This document shows positions 1 through 7,099 of a stretch of 25,197 nt of DNA, one piece after another (positions within the stretch are counted from its first letter, which is position 1; the number at the start of each line of letters is the position of its first letter). Origin of the DNA: an uncultured Bacteroidales bacterium (lineage in GTDB: Bacteria > Bacteroidota > Bacteroidia > Bacteroidales > Muribaculaceae); the NCBI GenBank assembly GCA_900542185.1, contig UQMZ01000050.1, forward strand, positions 1 to 25,197, in the 5' to 3' direction. The notes under the pieces are model-generated. The model had not been told where the DNA came from, did no database searches, and was given only the letters and a program-made list of their open reading frames with translations. A program made the translations under genes and the position numbers.

Positions 1-208
1 GAGGCTTGACCTTGCTTTCCCGTCCAATCCCGGAATTACCTTTGCGCCCAGAACGGAAATGACTGCCTGATGCGGCGTCACTGAAAGACGCGAAAATGGA
101 GGTAAACGGAAGTGGAGGCAGATTAGACAGGAAAACTTCAAAAGAGAAATCTGTGAAAAAAAGAAATCCCCAAAAGGAAAAAAAGGGACATAGCCGGAAG
201 CGTGAAAC
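1..208. other. left margin without a convincing gene
   Basis: No confident gene is visible here. One open frame enters from the left edge and stops at 68-70, giving a 22-residue tail that could be the end of a gene lying mostly outside the window. A second frame, ATG at 96 to stop at 236, would give a 46-residue, very lysine-rich peptide; it runs into the hairpin at 209-299 and has no recognisable family. A small hairpin, GCGTC with GACGC, lies near 76-92. Neither frame is annotated as a gene. Confidence 0.4.
12..44 (+). promoter_or_regulatory. candidate Bacteroidetes promoter for the first structured RNA
   Basis: TACCTTTG at 37-44 matches the Bacteroidetes -7 box TAnnTTTG, and the next base is C, as is common. 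An upstream TTG at 12-14 lies 22 bases away, slightly long for a -33 element; TTTC at 16-19 is the alternative, at a short distance. Transcription would begin near 51, ahead of the hairpin-rich stretch that ends at the terminator at 603-634. Confidence 0.35.
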
Positions 209-634
209 CGGGCAAACCACCGGCAAGGAAGTATGATTTTATATGTCTGGCCGAGCGTGTCCGGTCGGACATATAAAATCATTCTTCCCGGTTTGCCTGC
301 CGTGCATAACGGCTTGTTCCATTTATGGATCGGGCGGTCAGACACGGCTTTCCGCTTACGGCTCAAAGGAACAGCGAAAAAGAAATCGTCTGCGAACCCG
401 TAAAAGCACCTCTCTGGCATAAGCACAAAAGAAATGGGCCTTGCATCATCAGTCTAAACTGTTGTTTAGGCGTGAGGCAAAGCCCTTTTCTCCGCTTATG
501 CGGCAGTCGGCATACGTTCATCCAAAATTCTTTTGGGCGATGGTGTGCCGACGGATAAAACAGCTTTTACGGAAAAACTTGTATGAGATAGAAAAAAAAT
601 TAGGGAGATTCATTTCAAAATCTCCCGTTTTATT
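51..634 (+). ncRNA. candidate large structured RNA A
   Basis: A long hairpin spans 209-299. Its core pairs 233-253 with 262-282 (21 pairs including two G-U), with 227-231/284-288 and 209-218/290-299 outside it. Next come 299-303/309-313 and 312-320/368-375. A three-way junction follows, closed by a perfect 10-bp helix (398-407/563-572). Branch one contains 417-424/494-501, 436-444/477-485 and 454-459/464-469. Branch two contains 506-515/543-552 and 522-527/531-536. G-U pairs at 248-267, 250-265 and 513-545 form only on the + strand. A terminator closes the unit. The 5' end is inferred from the promoter at 12-44. No known RNA family was recognised. Alternatives are a replication or transfer origin with cruciforms. 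Confidence 0.5.
603..634. terminator. bidirectional intrinsic terminator
   Basis: A perfect 8-bp stem, GGGAGATT (603-610) with AATCTCCC (619-626), has an 8-nt loop. On the + strand it is followed by GTTTTATTGTT. On the minus strand it is followed by TAATTTTTTTT (592-602), which is the stronger U tract. It separates structured RNA A from the promoter of RNA B, whose -33 element lies inside the hairpin loop. Confidence 0.65.
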
Positions 635-644
635 GTTACTTTTG
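613..644 (+). promoter_or_regulatory. Bacteroidetes-type promoter for structured RNA B
   Basis: TACTTTTG at 637-644 is a perfect TAnnTTTG -7 box followed by C. TTTC at 613-616 serves as a one-mismatch -33 TTTG box with a 20-nt spacer, the usual distance. The expected start is near 651, just upstream of the segment AGAGTTCTTTGA. The promoter overlaps the preceding terminator, a compact end-to-start arrangement. Confidence 0.55.
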
Positions 645-650
645 CATACG

Positions 651-985
651 AAGAGTTCTTTGAAGGTTACGCAATGCGCAGAAGGATGATGCAGTAGATA
701 ACTAACTAAATCGTAACCTATTACTATCATGAGCAATTAACCTACGCTCATTTCCAATGAATTACACTCTTTTCGTAACTTCGGCGACACAAATTTACGA
801 AACGTTTGGTGAGAATCCAAACGCCAAGGCCGGGGCGCAAGCGTCACCATACAGTGGTGGTGAATGTAACATTCGGACGCACCCAGCCCCGGCCTTTCAA
901 CCCATCAAAGGGCCGTTCCGGAGTATGTACGCAACGGTTTCGATTTCTCTTTTTGTTATTTTGGGTATCGGAACGGCCCTTTTTA
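651..985 (+). ncRNA. candidate structured RNA B
   Basis: Helices in order: 665-671/712-718 (GGTTACG/CGTAACC), 729-734/746-751, and 803-809/817-823. Then comes an 11-bp perfect helix, 826-836/886-896, enclosing 841-845/876-880, which in turn encloses two hairpins (846-849/855-858 and 862-866/870-874), forming a junction. Last is a 14-bp perfect helix, 907-920/969-982, ending in a T run. The stretch has no plausible gene. It could be a free-standing RNA or the first part of a very long leader of the operon that begins at 1265. Confidence 0.45.
907..984 (+). terminator. long-stem hairpin with T run, possible terminator or attenuator
   Basis: A 14-bp perfect inverted repeat (907-920 with 969-982) includes GGGCCGTTCCG pairing with CGGAACGGCCC, followed by a T5 run at 980-984. 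The 48-nt loop is unusually long for a simple terminator, so an attenuator or a structural helix of the RNA is equally possible. Confidence 0.35.
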
Positions 986-1000
986 TCGCATCGACTACCA

Positions 1001-1224
1001 CGTAGCACATCCCGCATGACAGCCGGAAAGACGGCAAGCGCACGGGAGTACTTGCGGACGCCGTGCGCGCTACGCATCCGCGTGTTGATTCTTTAATATT
1101 ATTTCTGAAAATGTTCTTACCGCCTCTGCGCTGTGAAGCGCGGAGTGTACGTCCCCGAAACTGCCACGGAAACGCCGCGTGGCTATAATCTGAGAACGGT
1201 TGCCGGGTCGTGCCGGGCGGGGAC
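1001..1224 (+). promoter_or_regulatory. structured 5' leader of the early operon
   Basis: A three-way junction is closed by 1001-1006/1069-1074, with hairpins 1022-1025/1032-1035 and 1038-1045/1061-1068, the second a perfect 8 bp. Next is a 9-bp hairpin, 1124-1132/1137-1145, with the GNRA tetraloop GTGA and one U-G pair that favours the + strand. A second enclosing helix, 1151-1157/1218-1224, surrounds the hairpin 1163-1168/1178-1183. The first gene starts 40 nt downstream, so a cis-regulatory leader or the 3' domain of RNA B is possible. No known riboswitch class was recognised. Confidence 0.4.
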
Positions 1225-1264
1225 ACAGATTGAATAAAACGCAAACAATATAAACACAATTCAA

Positions 1265-1552
1265 ATGATTGGAAAGAAAGTAATCATCCGTGGAGACCGT
1301 TCGGGATGCTTCTTCGGCATTCTCGCCGAGAAGAACGGTCGTGAAGTCAAGTTGACAAAATGCCGCAGACTGTGGTTCTGGAGCGGTGCAGCGTCGCTGT
1401 CGCAACTCGCTGTTGACGGCGTGGCAAATCCCGGTCAGTGCAAGTTTACCGTTACCGTGGACGAGATCGCGATACTTGACGCGATTGAGATTATCCCGTG
1501 TACGGTCAAGGCCATTAACTCAATAGAGGGGACACGCGAATGGAGAGCCTGA
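1265..1552 (+). CDS. DUF6948-like small phage protein
   Basis: This 95-residue protein of unknown function resembles the phage family I know as DUF6948. The shared features are an N-terminal strand ending in VIIRG, an FFGILAEKNGREV segment, the central RRLWFWSGAASLSQLA motif (residues 35-49), and a C-terminal IIPCT...IEGTREW. The motif pattern is clear to me but the assignment is from memory. It is the first gene of the leftmost operon, preceded by a structured leader and an A-rich start region. Its 3' end overlaps the next gene by 13 nt, suggesting coupling. Confidence 0.75.
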   Translation: MIGKKVIIRGDRSGCFFGILAEKNGREVKLTKCRRLWFWSGAASLSQLAVDGVANPGQCKFTVTVDEIAILDAIEIIPCTVKAINSIEGTREWRA

Positions 1553-2172
1553 AAGAACAAATCAAGCAGTTCCTGAGCATTGATGTAGGTTCCGGTTCCG
1601 GTTCCGGTGACGGTTACGGTTACGGTTCCGGTTCCGGTTCCGGTGACGGTTACGGTTACGGTTCCGGTTCCGGTTACGGTTCCGGTTCCGGTTCCGGTTC
1701 CGGTTACGGTTACGGTGTCAAGGAACTGAACGGCGAGACCATCTATATGATTGATGATACACCGACATTCATAGACTCCGTTCACGGTGGCTATGCCAAG
1801 GGCCGCATCCTGCAATCTGACCTGACAACGAAGGACTGCTTCATAGCCAAGGTGTATGGCCGATATTTCGCGCATGGCGAGACTTTGAAGCAGGCGTTCA
1901 ACGACGCCATGAATAAGTCGTTTCAGGATATTCCCGAAGACGAGCGCATAGCACGGTTCAGGGAGCAATACCCTGATAATGACGTGAAGATTCCAGCGCG
2001 TGAACTGTTCGATTGGCACAATCGCCTTACGGGCAGTTGCGAAATGGGCCGTAACAATTTCGTGCGCAATCACGGTATAGACATTGATAACGACAGCTTC
2101 ACGGTACGCGAGTTTGTGGAATTGACAAAGAATGACTACGGCGGCTCGACCATCCGCAAGATAATGGAATAA
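1540..2172 (+). CDS. phage protein with Gly-Ser/Tyr/Asp dipeptide repeat
   Basis: This 210-residue protein has three parts: a short charged N-terminus (1-16), a low-complexity tract of 21 dipeptides GS, GD or GY (residues 17-58, then G59), and a compact C-terminal region. The C-terminal region carries KGRILQSDLTTKDCFIAKV and YFAHGETLKQAFNDA (about residues 88-130), known to me from phage proteins of the DUF7666 type. It also has a long tail with ELFDWHNRLTGSCEMGR. The function is unknown. The repeat may be a flexible linker; proteins of this type with similar Gly-rich tracts occur in other gut phages. Unit number could vary by slippage without breaking the frame. Confidence 0.75.
   Translation: MESLKEQIKQFLSIDVGSGSGSGDGYGYGSGSGSGDGYGYGSGSGYGSGSGSGSGYGYGVKELNGETIYMIDDTPTFIDSVHGGYAKGRILQSDLTTKDCFIAKVYGRYFAHGETLKQAFNDAMNKSFQDIPEDERIARFREQYPDNDVKIPARELFDWHNRLTGSCEMGRNNFVRNHGIDIDNDSFTVREFVELTKNDYGGSTIRKIME
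1588..1716 (+). repeat. in-frame GGTNNC hexamer minisatellite
   Basis: There are 21 consecutive 6-nt units of the form GGTTCC, GGTTAC or GGTGAC, plus a final GGT, with no exception to the pattern. The first 72 nt are two identical 36-nt copies (1588-1623 and 1624-1659) coding for three GS, one GD and two GY. Gain or loss of units keeps the reading frame, so the array changes linker length rather than switching the gene off. Confidence 0.9.
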
Positions 2173-2192
2173 TCACCAAAACAATAAATGAT

Positions 2193-2579
2193 ATGACAAA
2201 CGAAGAATTAAAGTCCCACATCAAGGCGATAGCCGAATGGGGCAAGAGCAAGAACCGCACCGTGTTCGTTGTATGCGCAGAGTTTACCAAGGATGGCATG
2301 ACAATGGATGCCGGGGTCTCCGGTGCGACGATGCGGATACCCTACACGCTGTACAAGGCAGCCGAGGACGACAAGACGATCAAGAGTATAGTTGGCGCAG
2401 CGGGCGAAGCCGTCAAGAATCCTGTCGGTGCCATGTTGCTGAAGATAGTTGCAGAGGAGGGCCCGCTCGGTAGATTTTCAGATGATGACAGGGCCGACAA
2501 ACCGGAGGATTCCGGGTCGTATGCCAAAGACTGCGACTCGTTCATGGCTAAGTTCAAGGAGTGGTTCTGCAAGAAGTGA
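2193..2579 (+). CDS. hypothetical phage protein
   Basis: This is a 128-residue soluble protein I do not recognise. The N-terminal half (residues 1-45) looks like a small alpha/beta domain with a central FVVCAEF strand. The C-terminus is charged and ends in a Trp/Phe/Lys-rich helix. There is no signal peptide or membrane segment. Its TGA overlaps the ATG of the RecE-like nuclease by one base, so the two are probably translated together, which places it near the recombination function. No catalytic motif is visible. Confidence 0.7.
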   Translation: MTNEELKSHIKAIAEWGKSKNRTVFVVCAEFTKDGMTMDAGVSGATMRIPYTLYKAAEDDKTIKSIVGAAGEAVKNPVGAMLLKIVAEEGPLGRFSDDDRADKPEDSGSYAKDCDSFMAKFKEWFCKK

Positions 2580-3607
2580 TGGAGCCGATTGTCTACGGAC
2601 TGAGCAACGAGCAGTACCATAGGGGAGAGGAGGCGAGGCAATATCTTTCCTCCTCTCAGCTAAAATGGTATCTGAAAAGCCCCCGATACGCCAAATTCAT
2701 GCTCGATGCGCTGACCTATGGGGACGCCAAGGCGGTTCAGAACTGTAAGGCGGTGGCTGATCTCATAGAGGGCAAATCGGATGCCCTGCGCTTCGGCTCG
2801 CTGTTTCACGACTTGATGGCGAGTTATGCAGACCACCATGACGATGAGTTTGCTGCCATAAAGCAATGGGAGCAGGGCATCGCGATTTTTGACCCTCCTG
2901 TCAACAAAAATACGAATAAGCCTTATGGAGTGACATCCAATCCGCACAAAGAGGCTTATGTCGCATTTTTGCAAGCCAATGAAGGCAAGCTGATAGTGAG
3001 CCGCGATGAAGCTGACCTTGCCTGCAACATGGCAAACAGCTTACTGCGAGACAGTGGCGCAACTTCCGAGCAAGTACGCAAGCTGTTGAGATGGGGCAAG
3101 CCGGAGGTCAGTCACTTCATCGAATACGAGGGACTGAAATTCAAGTGGCGACCCGACCTTGAAACACCGTACAAAATCACCGACTACAAAACCATTGCGA
3201 GCGATGATTTGTCCGAGCGGACAATAAATGCACAGATAGCGAAGTATGGCTACGATATTTCCGCAGCCCATTACTTGTTTTTCGACCACTTGCAGACTGG
3301 TAAGTGGAAGCGGTTCTATTGGATATTCGTATCGAAAGTGCCGCCGCATGACGCGGTGATGGTTGACGCAAGCAAATGGACTTACGGCTACGACCCCAAA
3401 ACTGACATCGTGATGCCGCAGGTCGGCGCGATAAAGTTCAAGGCGTTGCTTGACCTGCATGTCCAATGCTCACGCAAAAACGAATATCCTGGTTCTGAAA
3501 TCTTCATTCCCAAAGCTGGCAACGGACTGAGGATAATGTGTCCCACTCCTCCGCCATGGGAAGTAAGCAACGCCGCCAATCTGTTGGAACAATCATTTAA
3601 CGAATAA
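2579..3607 (+). CDS. RecE-like PD-(D/E)XK exonuclease
   Basis: This is probably the 5'-3' double-strand exonuclease of a phage RecE/RecT-type recombination pair, resecting DNA ends for the annealing protein at 4040. The 342-residue chain shows the order expected of the PDDEXK-like (DUF3799 / exodeoxyribonuclease VIII-like) family: SSSQLKWYLKSP near residues 24-35, FGSLFHDLM at 72-80, a conserved E176, RPD at 191-193, the D-x-K of DYKT at 202-205, and the helix QIAKYGYDISAAHY at 219-232. The start at 2579 is chosen because it overlaps the preceding TGA and precedes the conserved region closely. A GTG 18 nt upstream is less likely. Specific cofactor and polarity are inferred from the family. 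Confidence 0.88.
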   Translation: MEPIVYGLSNEQYHRGEEARQYLSSSQLKWYLKSPRYAKFMLDALTYGDAKAVQNCKAVADLIEGKSDALRFGSLFHDLMASYADHHDDEFAAIKQWEQGIAIFDPPVNKNTNKPYGVTSNPHKEAYVAFLQANEGKLIVSRDEADLACNMANSLLRDSGATSEQVRKLLRWGKPEVSHFIEYEGLKFKWRPDLETPYKITDYKTIASDDLSERTINAQIAKYGYDISAAHYLFFDHLQTGKWKRFYWIFVSKVPPHDAVMVDASKWTYGYDPKTDIVMPQVGAIKFKALLDLHVQCSRKNEYPGSEIFIPKAGNGLRIMCPTPPPWEVSNAANLLEQSFNE

Positions 3608-3609
3608 AT

Positions 3610-4038
3610 ATGAAACTAATAGCATTTATAGCACCTGCGCCTGACGGAATGTTTGCGCATGGCACTCACAACGGTTATGTAGCCGTTCCACCCGAGCATC
3701 CTTGTTACCGTGGAGATTACTGCGAGAAGCCGATATGTGATTTGGACGTTCACGGTGGAATAACATACTCCGAACCCGTGTGTTACGAAGAAACATCTTT
3801 TATGAGCCAAAGGCGAGTCAAGCCTGAATACATAGGAACGCGTTCAGCCCTACTTGACACTGCGGAATATCTCACCGAAGAAAAGGATATTCCTGATGAT
3901 TGGTGGATATTGGGATTCGACACCTGCCATTTCGGAGACGATGAAATGATATGGAATCGTCCTAATGTTGCAAGCGAAACGCTTCGTCTCAAAGAACAAC
4001 TTGAAGAATTAGCAAACATAAACACAAACTCAAAATAA
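3610..4038 (+). CDS. conserved phage protein between nuclease and RecT
   Basis: This 142-residue protein of unknown function has a pattern I recognise from many phage genomes: GYVAVPPEHPCY, then VHGGITYS, then WWILGFDTCHFGDD. The conserved His, Asp and Cys residues (H48, D103, H106, D109 region) could bind metal, but this is a guess. A short charged helix ends the chain. The gene sits 2 nt after the exonuclease and 1 nt before RecT, so it is co-transcribed with the recombination genes. Alternatives include a small regulatory or inhibitor protein. Confidence 0.75.
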   Translation: MKLIAFIAPAPDGMFAHGTHNGYVAVPPEHPCYRGDYCEKPICDLDVHGGITYSEPVCYEETSFMSQRRVKPEYIGTRSALLDTAEYLTEEKDIPDDWWILGFDTCHFGDDEMIWNRPNVASETLRLKEQLEELANINTNSK

Positions 4039-4039
4039 T

Positions 4040-5020
4040 ATGTCAACAGAACAGACAACACAGCCGGAGCAGACCGCTCCGCAGACACCGCCCGAGCAGC
4101 CGAAAGCCGAGGCGCAGACCACGGCGGTTGCGAGAGTCAAGGAGGTTTTCACTCCGCAGCTTTGCTCGGCAACAATCAGCAAAATCAAGAGCGATCCCGC
4201 GCTTGCACCTCTACATGGTATCGCCAACGCTTTTGCCAAGCCCTTTGAATCATTCCGCAAGGCGTTCAAAGACCCCAACGAGGCAGACCGCATCATGGCG
4301 AAAGAGATTGACTTCGCGGCGCAGGCGATGATGGCGAACACCTACCTTATCTCGGTAGCGACACAGAATCCCCTCTCGCTCGTCAACTCACTGAAGAATA
4401 TCGCGCTCACCGGCTCCACACTCAACCCCGTGCTGAAACAAGCCTATCTCGTGCCGTTCACGGTGGCGGGGAAGCCGACAATAACGCTCATGCCGTCCTA
4501 CATGGGTCTCATAGACGTGCTTGTCAACAACGGCCTCGTCCGCAAGGTCGAGGCGCACTGCGTGTTCAGGGGCGATGAGTTTAAAATAACTCACGGAAGC
4601 GAGGCGAAGCTGATACACAATCCCGATCCGTGGGCGCAACGAACCGAGGAAACGATGCTCGGCGCATACTATTATGTCGTGCTTATCGACGGTACGGAAA
4701 TGTTCGACCACATGAGCAAGGCCGAGATCGATGCCGTCAAGGAGCGCAGCCCGTCCACCGGAGTAGACAAGAACGGAAATCCGAAGAAGTCGCCGTGGAT
4801 TACCGATTACACGGAAATGGCGAAGAAGACGCTTGTCCGCCGCGCATTCAAGATGATTCCCAAGAACGGCATCAGCGAGGATAAGGTCAAGGCTCTCGAA
4901 GCAGTCTTTGACTACGACGAAAAGGCGGAGCAGAACTGGATAGCCGAGCAGAAGCAGACCGCGCCAAGCAACAACCGCTTCGACGAGGAAGAAACCGAAT
5001 ACGAAGAAGTAAACGAGTAA
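4040..5020 (+). CDS. recT: RecT family single-strand annealing protein
   Basis: It would bind single-stranded DNA left by the neighbouring exonuclease and anneal complementary strands in phage recombination. The 326-residue length is a little longer than E. coli RecT because of a Gln/Pro/Thr-rich N-terminal extension (1-35). The core shows the family pattern: NIALTGSTLNPVLKQAYLVPF at about 114-134 (a long conserved block), a PSYMGLIDVL helix near 150, VFRGDEFKI near 178, and SPWITDYTEMAKKTLVRRAF near 250-270. The C-terminal tail is strongly acidic, a feature common in annealing and SSB-type proteins. It lies 2 nt after an unknown gene and 5 nt before a DUF4494 gene. Confidence 0.93.
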   Translation: MSTEQTTQPEQTAPQTPPEQPKAEAQTTAVARVKEVFTPQLCSATISKIKSDPALAPLHGIANAFAKPFESFRKAFKDPNEADRIMAKEIDFAAQAMMANTYLISVATQNPLSLVNSLKNIALTGSTLNPVLKQAYLVPFTVAGKPTITLMPSYMGLIDVLVNNGLVRKVEAHCVFRGDEFKITHGSEAKLIHNPDPWAQRTEETMLGAYYYVVLIDGTEMFDHMSKAEIDAVKERSPSTGVDKNGNPKKSPWITDYTEMAKKTLVRRAFKMIPKNGISEDKVKALEAVFDYDEKAEQNWIAEQKQTAPSNNRFDEEETEYEEVNE

Positions 5021-5024
5021 GAAC

Positions 5025-5450
5025 ATGAGCTACTATCAGACAACGGCCCGCGTTGACCGCATTACGGAGAACGGCGAGCAGAAGAAAGTCAGTGAGAAAT
5101 ATTTGGTTGATGCACTGACCTGCCTTGAAGCCATTGAGCTTACGACCGAAAATATGGGTAACACTTCGCCGGAGTTCGAGATAACCGAAGTCAAGAAAAC
5201 TGCAATTGCGGAGATATTCGGCGATATGCAGATGTGCGCCAAGTTCTTTATCGCCAAAGTTAACATAATCAACTTGAACGAGCACACAGGCAAAGAGAAG
5301 AAAACTGCTTATCAGTGGTTCGTCGGAGCCGATGATTACGACATGGCCAAGGCCCTGGTGACGGATCAGATAAAGAAATCAATGGCCGACATAGAGATTG
5401 CCGGAATCACGGAATCCCCGATAATCGGATTCATGCCTGCAAAGTTATGA
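5025..5450 (+). CDS. DUF4494 family protein
   Basis: This 141-residue protein matches the Bacteroidetes-restricted DUF4494 family as I know it: an N-terminal RVDRITENGEQKKVSEKYLV segment, then YLVDALTCLEAIE, a central KFFIAKVNIINLNE strand, and the C-terminal MADIEIAGITESPIIG. The biochemical role is unknown. It lies directly after RecT and overlaps the DUF1599 gene by 4 nt (ATGA), so it belongs to the recombination and nucleotide operon. Its presence is one of the better pointers to a Bacteroidales host. Confidence 0.85.
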   Translation: MSYYQTTARVDRITENGEQKKVSEKYLVDALTCLEAIELTTENMGNTSPEFEITEVKKTAIAEIFGDMQMCAKFFIAKVNIINLNEHTGKEKKTAYQWFVGADDYDMAKALVTDQIKKSMADIEIAGITESPIIGFMPAKL

Positions 5451-5791
5451 GCGAAGAAACACCCATCTACGGCAGCGAGCCGACTTATATCATTGAGGCT
5501 CCTCAAGAGGCATGTCGCTTTCGTGACATCGCCCTTGAATTGACACAGACCTACATTGCTAAAAACAAAGATTACGGCAATTCCTTTGGTTGTAGTGTCG
5601 AGAAATACGGCCTTGTATCCGCTCTGACACGAATATCCGACAAGTTCAACCGTGTGGAGAATCTTATACTCAATCGTGCGGAAAGGCAAGTGAAAGACGA
5701 AAGCCTCACTGACACCCTCGGCGACCTCGCTGCCTACTGTATAATGACAATAATCGAGATTGAAAATGAACGAAGAACTGACCCTGAATGA
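5447..5791 (+). CDS. DUF1599 / nucleotide modification associated domain 1 protein
   Basis: This 114-residue protein has the signature of DUF1599: NKDYGNSFG (about residues 38-46), KYGLVSALTRISDKFNRVENL (about 51-71, long conserved helix pair), and DESLTDTLGDLAAYCIM (about 86-101). The family is predicted to be related to all-alpha NTP pyrophosphohydrolases and is linked by context to modified-nucleotide pathways. That link is literature inference and not shown here. It overlaps the preceding and following genes, the latter MazG-like, so the two may act on the same nucleotide pool. Confidence 0.85.
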   Translation: MSEETPIYGSEPTYIIEAPQEACRFRDIALELTQTYIAKNKDYGNSFGCSVEKYGLVSALTRISDKFNRVENLILNRAERQVKDESLTDTLGDLAAYCIMTIIEIENERRTDPE

Positions 5792-6140
5792 ATATCAGTG
5801 CCTTGCCATGACAACGTGCATGGAATCGTGCGACAACTGGGCTTATATGTTCCTGAATCTTGTTGGGGAAGTTGGCGAGCTTGCGTCTAAAGTCGCCAAG
5901 CATATCCGCAAGGAGAAAGCCATAATCGTGGACAACCGTTTATGTGATGGTTCAGACGAAATGCTATCCAAGAGCGACATTATAGACATGCGCCGCGAAT
6001 GTGGCGACATAGCGTGGCAGCTGGCAGGATTGTGCCATGTCATGGGTTGGACTCTTGAAGAGGTCTGTCGCGAGAACCTTGCCAAACTCGCCGACCGTCA
6101 GCAACGGCACGTGATCGATGGCTCCGGAGATAATAGATGA
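5766..6140 (+). CDS. MazG-like nucleotide pyrophosphohydrolase
   Basis: It probably hydrolyses nucleoside triphosphates to monophosphate and pyrophosphate. The 124-residue chain has the all-alpha MazG-like layout: NLVGEVGELASKVAKHIRK with the EVGE (E..E) metal motif near residues 32-36, then an insertion, then MRRECGDIAWQLAGLC with the second acidic motif (E-C-G-D) near 77-82, and a C-terminal ENLAKLADRQ helix. The ATG at 5766 is chosen; a TTG 6 nt upstream is possible. It overlaps DUF1599 by 26 nt. It is the last gene before the terminator at 6205-6240. Confidence 0.82.
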   Translation: MNEELTLNEYQCLAMTTCMESCDNWAYMFLNLVGEVGELASKVAKHIRKEKAIIVDNRLCDGSDEMLSKSDIIDMRRECGDIAWQLAGLCHVMGWTLEEVCRENLAKLADRQQRHVIDGSGDNR

Positions 6141-6204
6141 ACAGCCAATTTCATCTGTTTAGTCAATATTGTTATTGTACTACTTTACTTAAATTCATTT
6201 CGTT

Positions 6205-6240
6205 CCGCTCCCGTCCGTGAGGATATGAGCGGTTTTCTTT
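6205..6240 (+). terminator. intrinsic terminator after the recombination operon
   Basis: The stem CCGCTC (6205-6210) with GAGCGG (6227-6232) is followed immediately by TTTTCTTT. It lies 65 nt after the MazG-like stop codon, in a 113-nt AT-rich gap. No perfect TAnnTTTG box was found in the gap, so the promoter for the next genes is unclear and read-through is possible. Confidence 0.7.
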
Positions 6241-6253
6241 AAACTTCCATGCC

Positions 6254-6466
6254 ATGCAGATACCTCAATACCGTCTCCGCGAATGGGCCGCGCACATGAA
6301 GCGTATAGTAGACAACGCCACGTGCGACCCCAGCGACTACCGCACGGCCAACGCGCTCAGAATGGCCCGCAAGGACCTGCGCCGCATGGAGAAATACATC
6401 AAGGACAATGAAGCACTACCACACCATAAGCACGCCACGCCCGAAACAACCCGACAAAACGATTGA
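6254..6466 (+). CDS. hypothetical small helical protein
   Basis: This 70-residue basic protein, mostly helical by composition (runs of Arg, Lys, Ala, Met), is not one I recognise. Its start lies 14 nt after the T run of the terminator at 6205-6240. The last 59 nt overlap the next gene in another frame, and the C-terminal tail (HKHATPETTRQND) is low in conservation signal. This suggests the overlap was created by extension of one of the genes. A small DNA-binding or regulatory protein is possible but nothing specific supports it. Confidence 0.6.
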   Translation: MQIPQYRLREWAAHMKRIVDNATCDPSDYRTANALRMARKDLRRMEKYIKDNEALPHHKHATPETTRQND

Positions 6467-7082
6467 GGACGTTCCGCAGGAACTATTGGTAGAATGGAGT
6501 TTCAAACTGTTCGCGCTGATGAACCTCGCATGGGACTACGTTGACACCGTATGCGACGCCTGCATATCGCTGCGCATACAGCAGACCAAGCCGCTTGTGC
6601 GCGAGATACGGGCAGTCAGACGCGAGTACGACCAGTTCCGCGCACCCGCCACAAGCCCCGTGATGGAACACAACGAGACCCAGCACGGACTGCGGATGGA
6701 AGAACTGTTCCGCGACGACCTGCGCAAACTCATGTCGGGAATCAAGCTGGAGGTCAACAAGCTCGACCTCACTCCCGACCACCGTCTTTTGGTCATATCC
6801 GTACAGCAGGCAATGACGCTCATGGATACCGTGAAGATATACGCACGTTGGTGCGACAAGCAGATACACGGCTACGGAGTATGGACCTGTGACTGCTGTA
6901 TGGTACAGACCGCGTTCCTTAAACTCTACGACCTTGTGCCGCAGTTTGCCGGCGACTGTTACCAGCCCGACATCAACGCCCGCAAGCTCACGGCGGGGAT
7001 CCTCGCCAACCGCATCAAGTCGATGGGGCTTGAACAGCTTCTCGGCGCGAACGAGGTACTGAAACCCGTAGAAGAAAATTAA
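6408..7082 (+). CDS. hypothetical phage protein
   Basis: This is a 224-residue protein without a recognised family. It is helical and rich in Leu, Arg and Asp. Two Cys pairs lie close together near residues 163-169 (WTCDCCMVQ) and a single Cys near 189; an earlier Cys pair lies in VCDACISL near 48-53. Metal binding by these is possible. It has no membrane segment. The ATG at 6408 gives a 59-nt overlap with the upstream gene; a later ATG (codon 38, MNLAWDY) would remove the overlap but cuts into what looks like the same domain. The gene ends 17 nt before the membrane protein at 7100. Confidence 0.65.
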   Translation: MKHYHTISTPRPKQPDKTIEDVPQELLVEWSFKLFALMNLAWDYVDTVCDACISLRIQQTKPLVREIRAVRREYDQFRAPATSPVMEHNETQHGLRMEELFRDDLRKLMSGIKLEVNKLDLTPDHRLLVISVQQAMTLMDTVKIYARWCDKQIHGYGVWTCDCCMVQTAFLKLYDLVPQFAGDCYQPDINARKLTAGILANRIKSMGLEQLLGANEVLKPVEEN

Positions 7083-7099
7083 CCTAAACTCAAAAAGAA

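Noticed and set aside
603..985. A transfer origin or insertion-sequence end as the reason for the inverted repeats
   Set aside because: I found no relaxase, transposase or short terminal repeats. Stop/start arrangement of promoters and terminators fits RNA genes better, though an origin cannot be ruled out.
325..1259. Several open frames of 70-120 codons on both strands in the left noncoding stretch
   Set aside because: They have no start signals, share no protein-like composition, and coincide with inverted repeats, which create matching open frames on both strands.
1435..2073. Long minus-strand frame with Thr-Gly and Val-Thr repeats
   Set aside because: It is the complement of the GGTNNC repeat and the gene at 1540. 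The repetitive tract has no stop codons in this frame simply because of its 6-nt period.
4388..5026. 212-codon minus-strand frame opposite RecT
   Set aside because: The + strand frame is clearly RecT; the opposite frame has Leu/Val/Arg-rich nonsense composition.
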